From Chytridium lagenaria (Eukaryota > Chytridiomycota > Chytridiomycetes > Chytridiales > Chytridiaceae), in NCBI GenBank assembly GCA_025449115.1, contig JAHLKC010000288.1:1-20408 (forward strand): a stretch of 20,408 nucleotides of DNA, in the 5' to 3' direction. Below, piece by piece: positions 16,221 to 20,408 of the stretch (position 1 is its first letter; each line of letters starts with the position of its first letter). The notes beneath the pieces were generated by a model. That model was not told the origin of the DNA, searched no databases, and saw only the letters and a program-made list of their open reading frames with translations. The position numbers were made by a program, and so were the translations under genes.

Positions 16221-17256
16221 AGGATTCGTTGTTGAAGGGAAAGAAGACTGGGTTTGCTTGTGTATGAAGAGTCTCTACGGCTTGGTTCAAGCACCGATGT
16301 GTTTCAATAACGACCTGAACACATTCCAAGTCGATGAGGAGCGCTTCACGAGGTCAGCAGCAGACCCGTGTCTCTACTACAAGAGGGGCGGCAAGGACCT
16401 TACCATGAAAGGGGTCTATGTCGACGATATCATTGAAGCGTCAACAAGCAAGGAGGAACTGGACAGATCGGAGAAAAGATTTATGAGACGTTACCGTGGA
16501 ACTCGAGCTGCAAGTTTTCGATACGTGTTGGGCTGGCAGTGCCGCTATGATCGTGTGAAAGGGAAGATTGTGGTGTTCCAGCAGAGATACATCGAAACGA
16601 TGGGTCATAAGCTGGAATTACCGAAAACCCTTTTACATTACACGCCAATGGACGCCGTCAAAAAGCTGTTGAAGACGATGGAAGGCGAGATAACTAAAAC
16701 GAACGAGAAGGGACAAGGATACCGACAGTACACCGGATCCTTGATGCATGCTATGATTGGAACGCGACCAGATATCGCGTTTGCACTGGGAATGGCGGCT
16801 AGATTTCAAGAAAATCCTTACCCAGCACATTGGGACGCGCTTTACCGCACTTGTGGATATCTTCAGCAGACGAAGCAGCTGGGGATTCAATACTCACGTC
16901 GAGAGAAACTGGAGTTGGTGGGTTATGCCGATGCCGACATGGGGACGGACCCTGCGGACATGAAGTCTACTAGTGGATTTGTGATTACTTTGAATGGGGG
17001 AGCTGTTGTGTGGGGAACTAAGAAGCAAGCGACAACGGCTCAGTCTACTGCCGAGGCTGAATACGTCTCTTTGAGTGAGGCATCATCACATATGATTTGG
17101 GTTAGTCAGCTTCTGGGGGAGCTAGGATACTCGTTTAACGACGCACCAGTTTTATGGCGACAACACGACGGCAAACGCGCTAGCCAGCACACCAATCATA
17201 TCACAGAGTTCTCGTCATGTGGACCGAAGGTTTCACGTCATCAGAGACAGAGTTAA
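16221..17256 (+). pseudogene. A2 RT catalytic core and RNase H
   Basis: The frame is restored from about 16182 (LEDHEIYIEQPEGF) and open to 17256. It holds KSLYGLVQAPMCFN, the catalytic YVDD at 16417-16428, GSLMHAMIGTRPDIAFALGM, then RNase H: ADADMG, STSGFVITLNGGAVVW, STAEAEYVSLSEASSHMIW. Near 17154 two bases are missing (TTTTATGGCGAC, where a tyrosine-glycine-Asp-Asn box is expected as in B1), so residues after PVL are spurious. All catalytic residues of RT are present. Confidence 0.92.
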
Positions 17257-17506
17257 CGCGAAGAAGATACGCGTTGAATACCTTAACACGAAGTTACAAC
17301 CTGCGGATTTGTTTACGAAAGCATTACCGCGAACTCAGTTTGAAGAATTACGCGCCAAGTTTGGAATGGTTAAAGTAGTGAGTAAAACTGCACGTTCGAA
17401 AGCTGAGGGGGAGAATGTTGGGTTTCATCTTTCTAGTTTGTTTTACTTACTCACATTTATTTTACTAAGTCATTTGTGCCCCCGCATTCATTCTAGCCTT
17501 CATTAA
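17160..17506 (+). pseudogene. A2 RNase H C-terminus, reading into the 3' LTR
   Basis: After the 17154 shift the true frame reads DNTT, then from 17219 RRFHVIRDRVNAKK, LNTKLQPADLFTKALPR and FGMVKVV, the standard copia Pol end. The TAA found in B1 after VVD is absent because the sequence is GTAGTGAGTAAAAC. The frame passes through the polypurine tract into the LTR, ending at 17504-17506. A single missing T would explain this. Confidence 0.8.
17403..17415 (+). promoter_or_regulatory. A2 polypurine tract
   Basis: CTGAGGGGGAGAA abuts the TG of the 3' LTR, the same as B1 and B2. Confidence 0.92.
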
Positions 17507-17810
17507 TTCGGAGTTTAAATTCTTTATTTGTTTTGCTGCTCATACCATTTGAGTCAGCGTTAATCCCCGCATGTTTTGCCTCCTACAACTGTATCCGTGA
17601 CAATGAGAGATGGACGGTCAGAAGACCTTATGGCGAGAGGTGCCACCCTTAACTTACCTGTATTGCTGTGAAGAAGGTGATTAACAATAAGTTAGTTGTC
17701 ATCAGTATTAATTAGTCGTCACCTCTGGAGACCTCGTTCACCAGTTAATTATCATAATTAGTTTATTAAGTTTATTATCATCATTACAAAAGAGCCCCGT
17801 AAACCCTACA
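17416..17810 (+). repeat. 3' LTR of A2
   Basis: 395 bp, TGTTGGGTTTCATC to CCGTAAACCCTACA; identical to the 5' LTR except for one added C and one added T. Confidence 0.96.
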
Positions 17811-17815
17811 ATCTC
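17811..17815 (+). repeat. Target site duplication of A2, right copy (ATCTC)
   Basis: Identical to 12573-12577. Removing 12578-17815 rejoins B2 RT (minus strand ATGGAAGGGGAGAT). Confidence 0.95.
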
Positions 17816-18670
17816 CCCTTCCATGTTCTTCAAAAGTTTCTTCACGGCGTCCATTGGGGTATAGTGTAAAAAAATTTTGGTAATTCCAGCTTTTGACCCA
17901 TCGTTTCGATGTATCTCTGCTGGAACACCACAATCTTCCCTTTTACACGATCATAGCGACATTGCCACCCCAGGACGTATCGAAAACTTGGAGCTCTTGT
18001 ACCTCGGTAACGTCTCATGAATCGTTTTTCTGATCGATCTAATTCCTCCTTGCTCGTCGACGCTTCTATGATATCATCGACGTAGACCCCCTTCAAGGTG
18101 GGGTCCTTGCCGTTTCGCTTGTAGTAAAGGCACGGATCCGCCGCTGAGCGAGTAAACTTCTCCTCGTCGACTTGGAACGGTGTTGAAACACATTGGTGCT
18201 TGAACGAGTCCGTAGAGGCTCTTCATGCACAGGCACACCCAGTCTTCTTTCCCTTCAACGACGAATCCTTCTGGTTGTTCGATATAGATCTCATGATCTT
18301 CAAGCTTGCCATTTAAGAACGCGGTCTTGACGTCGTATTGCCGAATCTCCATGTTTTCTTGACAAGCGACCGCAAGCATTACTCTCAGCGTCGCTTGCTT
18401 GATGACAGGTGCAAACTTCTCATCATAATCGATTCCTTGTTTTTGCGAGTAACCTTTAGCGACAAATCTCGCTTTCCGTTTATCGAGATTTCCCAACTCA
18501 TCTCGCTTTGTTTTGTACACCCATCCTGATTTAATAATCTTTCTCCCTTTATGTCGGGGAACCAACCTCCATGTTCCCATCTCAACTAAACTTTTCATTT
18601 CCTCCTCAATCGCTTTCCTCCACTCATCCTTCTCCTTCCTACCCATCGCTTCCTGGTAGGTCTTTGGTTC
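17816..18670 (-). pseudogene. B2 reverse transcriptase
   Basis: Minus strand. From 18646 to about 18180 it reads RT without a break: KDEWRKAIEEEMKSLVEMGTW, IKSGWVYKTKRDEL, KFAPVIKQATLRVML, QYDVKTAFLNGKLEDHEIYIEQ, KSLYGLVQAPMCFN. Near 18180 a stretch encoding the short DLNTFQ segment of B1 is lost and the frame shifts. It resumes at 18096 with GVYVDDII (catalytic YVDD at 18073-18084) and FRYVLGWQCRYD to 17842. Substitutions near 17875 introduce a run of T that disrupts the KTLLHYTPM block. Confidence 0.88.
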
Positions 18671-19110
18671 GTCGTCGTCTTCTAACGATGCCGTGTTTGC
18701 TGATGGTCTAATCGTCCAAAACTCTCCAGGCTTCTTCTTGTTCCGTGATGACCTTCGAAGGGATGTTTCGTATGGCTCATCCAGGTCTTCACGGAAGTTT
18801 GGAACTCTTCTTCCACCGGATGTTCGAACCGTAGGTGAGTGAGGTTCTTCTCTTTCTTCATCTTCATCGTCATCGCGATCAGGTGTATGATAACTAACAT
18901 TATCATCTTCGTCATCTTCAGACTCTTCGTCGTTTACAGCAGTATCAATTTCACTTCCACCAGAGCTTGACGAGTTTGTAGAGTAATCCGGTAAGTCTAG
19001 ATCGTTTTTCCATTCTTGAACCTCCCCTTCAAACTTTGATTCTCCTTCTCTGCTTCTGCCGCCATTACTCCCTCGTTAAAAAATCACTGACTTGCTTCTA
19101 ACCAACTTAT
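18671..19110 (-). pseudogene. B2 acidic linker
   Basis: Minus strand. This is the same Asp/Glu/Ser-rich linker as in B1 and A2 (NDLDLPDYST, SSSGGSE, DESEDDEDDNVSYHTPD, DDDEDEERE, then VPNFREDLDEPYETSLRR, KKKPGEFW). Compared with B1 it keeps the one-base positions that break B1 near 5153, 5242 and 5336. It has its own gap near 19057, at the AEAEKGE-like segment. Confidence 0.82.
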
Positions 19111-19845
19111 TCGTTTGTAGATCCCAAAGGCGATAGCCCAGCGGCTCATACCCAACGAGAGCACACCGTCGTGCGTTGAAATCTCCCTTCTTACGTTGCT
19201 GCTTGGGTATCAATACGAGTCCAGGCAACCCCAACACGGAGTCTTGACAAGTCAGGTTTCACTCCAGCGAATCTCTTCAAGCGGCGTTGCATCTTGTTCG
19301 TTCGTTCGGTTGGCGATCGGTTAATGAGGTAAGCTGCAGCCATCACAGCTTCACCCCAAAAACGCGTTTCGAGTTTTGAAGAACTTAACATGCTTTTAGA
19401 CCTCTCGTTCAAGGTCCTGTTCATCCGTTCGGCAACACCGTTCTGTTGCGGTGTGTACGGCATGGTGAAGGTAAGTCGAATCCCATGCTCTAAACACCAA
19501 TCCTTCATTAGTTTGTTGTTGAATTCGCCGCCGTTGTCTGCCACGATTTCAATGAGCTTCCTTTTGATTTTCTTCTCGGCTTCTTCTTTAAAACTTTTGA
19601 TGAACTTGAACGACTCATTCTTCTTCTTGCACAGGTAAACGGTAACGTAGTTTGTCGCGCTATCGACGATGGTGAGGAAGTAACGTGCGCCACCATTTGA
19701 CGCGGTCTTCATAGGTCCAACGATGTCGACGTGGATTTTCTCGAGAGGTCCTTGGCTTTCAACTCGTCGGGTTTGTCAGGAAATGATGTCCTTGTCATTT
19801 TCCCATCAACACAACCCTCACACAGGTAAGTGTCATCTTCATTCG
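19111..19845 (-). pseudogene. B2 integrase core
   Basis: Minus strand frame 19712-19191. The catalytic Asp codons are at 19725-19727 (VDIVGPM, in the adjoining frame) and 19536-19538 (VADNGGEF), and the Glu is at 19428-19430 (NGVAERMN), 35 residues after the second Asp. A frameshift near 19740 separates the zinc region (CEGCVDGKMTR, 19800-19830) from the core. Indels near 19312 and 19235 disrupt the C-terminal end. Confidence 0.88.
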
Positions 19846-20408
19846 TCATCTTGACCCCTTCGCTACCTTCATTAACTTCTTCACTCCCTTCTTTCCTAGA
19901 TGACCCATCCGCAAGTGCCACTGGTGCGGTGTCAGACTTCTCGGCCTTTGCTGAGGCGGTGCTTGGCTTGAATTCGATGACTTGATCAAGGTAAATGAGT
20001 TCTCTTTGCTGCTGTAGGTAAACGTTGCAAGTGCTTGTGCTGACGGTTCTTTCTTTGGTTTAAGGTCGTATCCGTCGTCCTTCGGGAATATGTCAAGATC
20101 CTTCTTTCTCGCCATCCCAAGCGAGATCAGGTTCCGTCCGATGTTTGGTACGTATAAAACGTTCTTGAGTATTAACGTTCCTGTTCTTTCGCCGTTTCTA
20201 ATCTTCACTTCACAGTCACCAACTCCACGGGATTCAAGGTTGCTGTTGTTGTCGGCAGTGCTGATGTTGCACTGAATGGAGCGGTAGTTCGACAGGATGT
20301 TGCGCTGGAACGTCATGTGGTGAGTGGCTCCAGAGTCTAACATCCATCTGGTGTCTCTAGTCTGCGGACCGCCTTCCGAGCTCATGTTGACGGTAGTACT
20401 GCTTGCAA
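19846..20408 (-). pseudogene. B2 protease and integrase zinc region, cut by window edge
   Basis: Minus strand frame 20385-19846 begins with MSSEGGPQTRDTRW and holds the protease motif LDSGATHH with catalytic Asp codon at 20335-20337. ILKNVLYVPNIGRNLISLGM follows, then HQWHLRMGHLGKK of the integrase zinc region. The ATG at 20385 is internal; Gag-Pol continues beyond 20408. A one-base difference near 20000 alters the NLIYLDQ block. Confidence 0.88.

Larger units (their letters stand above)
12578..17810 (+). mobile_element. Complete young family A copia element A2, nested in B2
   Basis: 5233 bp, bounded by perfect ATCTC duplications. The LTRs of 393 and 395 bp show no substitution and two one-base indels, so this is the youngest insertion in the window. 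It contains leader, primer site, gag, protease, integrase, linker, RT with YVDD, RNase H and polypurine tract. Gag-Pol is complete in content but broken by about five one- or two-base indels, with no substitution-type stop seen. The zinc knuckle has Tyr in place of His. Confidence 0.96.
11871..20408 (-). mobile_element. Family B copia element B2, reverse, hosting A2, runs off window
   Basis: Minus strand element in pieces 11871-12577 and 17816-20408. Order from left is 3' LTR, reverse polypurine tract, truncated RNase H, (A2), RT, linker, integrase, protease. Gag and the 5' LTR lie beyond 20408. It is close to B1: over about 200 bp of RT (17816-18020 against B1) I count roughly nine substitutions. 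A deletion removed most of RNase H. It forms an inverted copy of B1 within the same window. Confidence 0.93.

Noticed and set aside
1..20408. Host genes, tRNA, rRNA, DNA transposons or a defence system between the elements
   Set aside because: Every stretch was assigned to an LTR, leader or Gag-Pol piece of copia elements; no unexplained interval longer than about 100 bases remained.

Overview
The window is a eukaryotic repeat block made entirely of Ty1/copia-type LTR retrotransposons stacked inside one another. I see no host gene, rRNA, tRNA or CRISPR. The evidence for copia is the domain order Gag, zinc knuckle, protease (DSG), integrase (HHCC plus D,D,35E), acidic linker, reverse transcriptase (YVDD), RNase H. 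The LTRs run TG...CA, target duplications are 5 bp, and a GGGGGAGAA polypurine tract precedes each 3' LTR. The organism cannot be named from sequence; a repeat-rich protist, alga or oomycete would all fit. Family names A, B and C below are mine.

Layout: (1) 1-192 is a reverse LTR of a diverged A-like family cut by the window edge. (2) 193-11870 is the oldest visible layer, a decayed + strand family C element (protease, integrase, remnants of RT, RNase H, start of 3' LTR). (3) A family A element (A1, from 720) sits in C. It is itself interrupted at 2119-7343 by a complete family B element (B1) flanked by CGTTT. A1 has lost its 3' third: at 9088/9089 it joins directly to C sequence that repeats 99 bp already present left of A1. 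(4) 10054-10538 is a reverse solo LTR of family C inside the C pol gene, flanked by AGGAT. (5) From 11871 to the right edge lies a minus strand family B element (B2) inserted in the C 3' LTR. B2 is interrupted at 12578-17810 by a complete, young family A element (A2) flanked by ATCTC.

B thus sits in A on the left and A sits in B on the right, so both families moved in overlapping periods. A2 has LTRs that differ only by two 1-base indels; B1 LTRs differ at about three places. All coding regions are broken, in A2 and B1 mainly by one- or two-base indels, so part of the damage could be assembly error. Gag-Pol in A and B appears to have been one continuous reading frame. The proteins would form a cytoplasmic virus-like particle: Gag packages RNA, protease cleaves Gag-Pol, RT/RNase H copies RNA primed at the site just inside the 5' LTR and at the polypurine tract, and integrase inserts the cDNA with 5 bp duplications.
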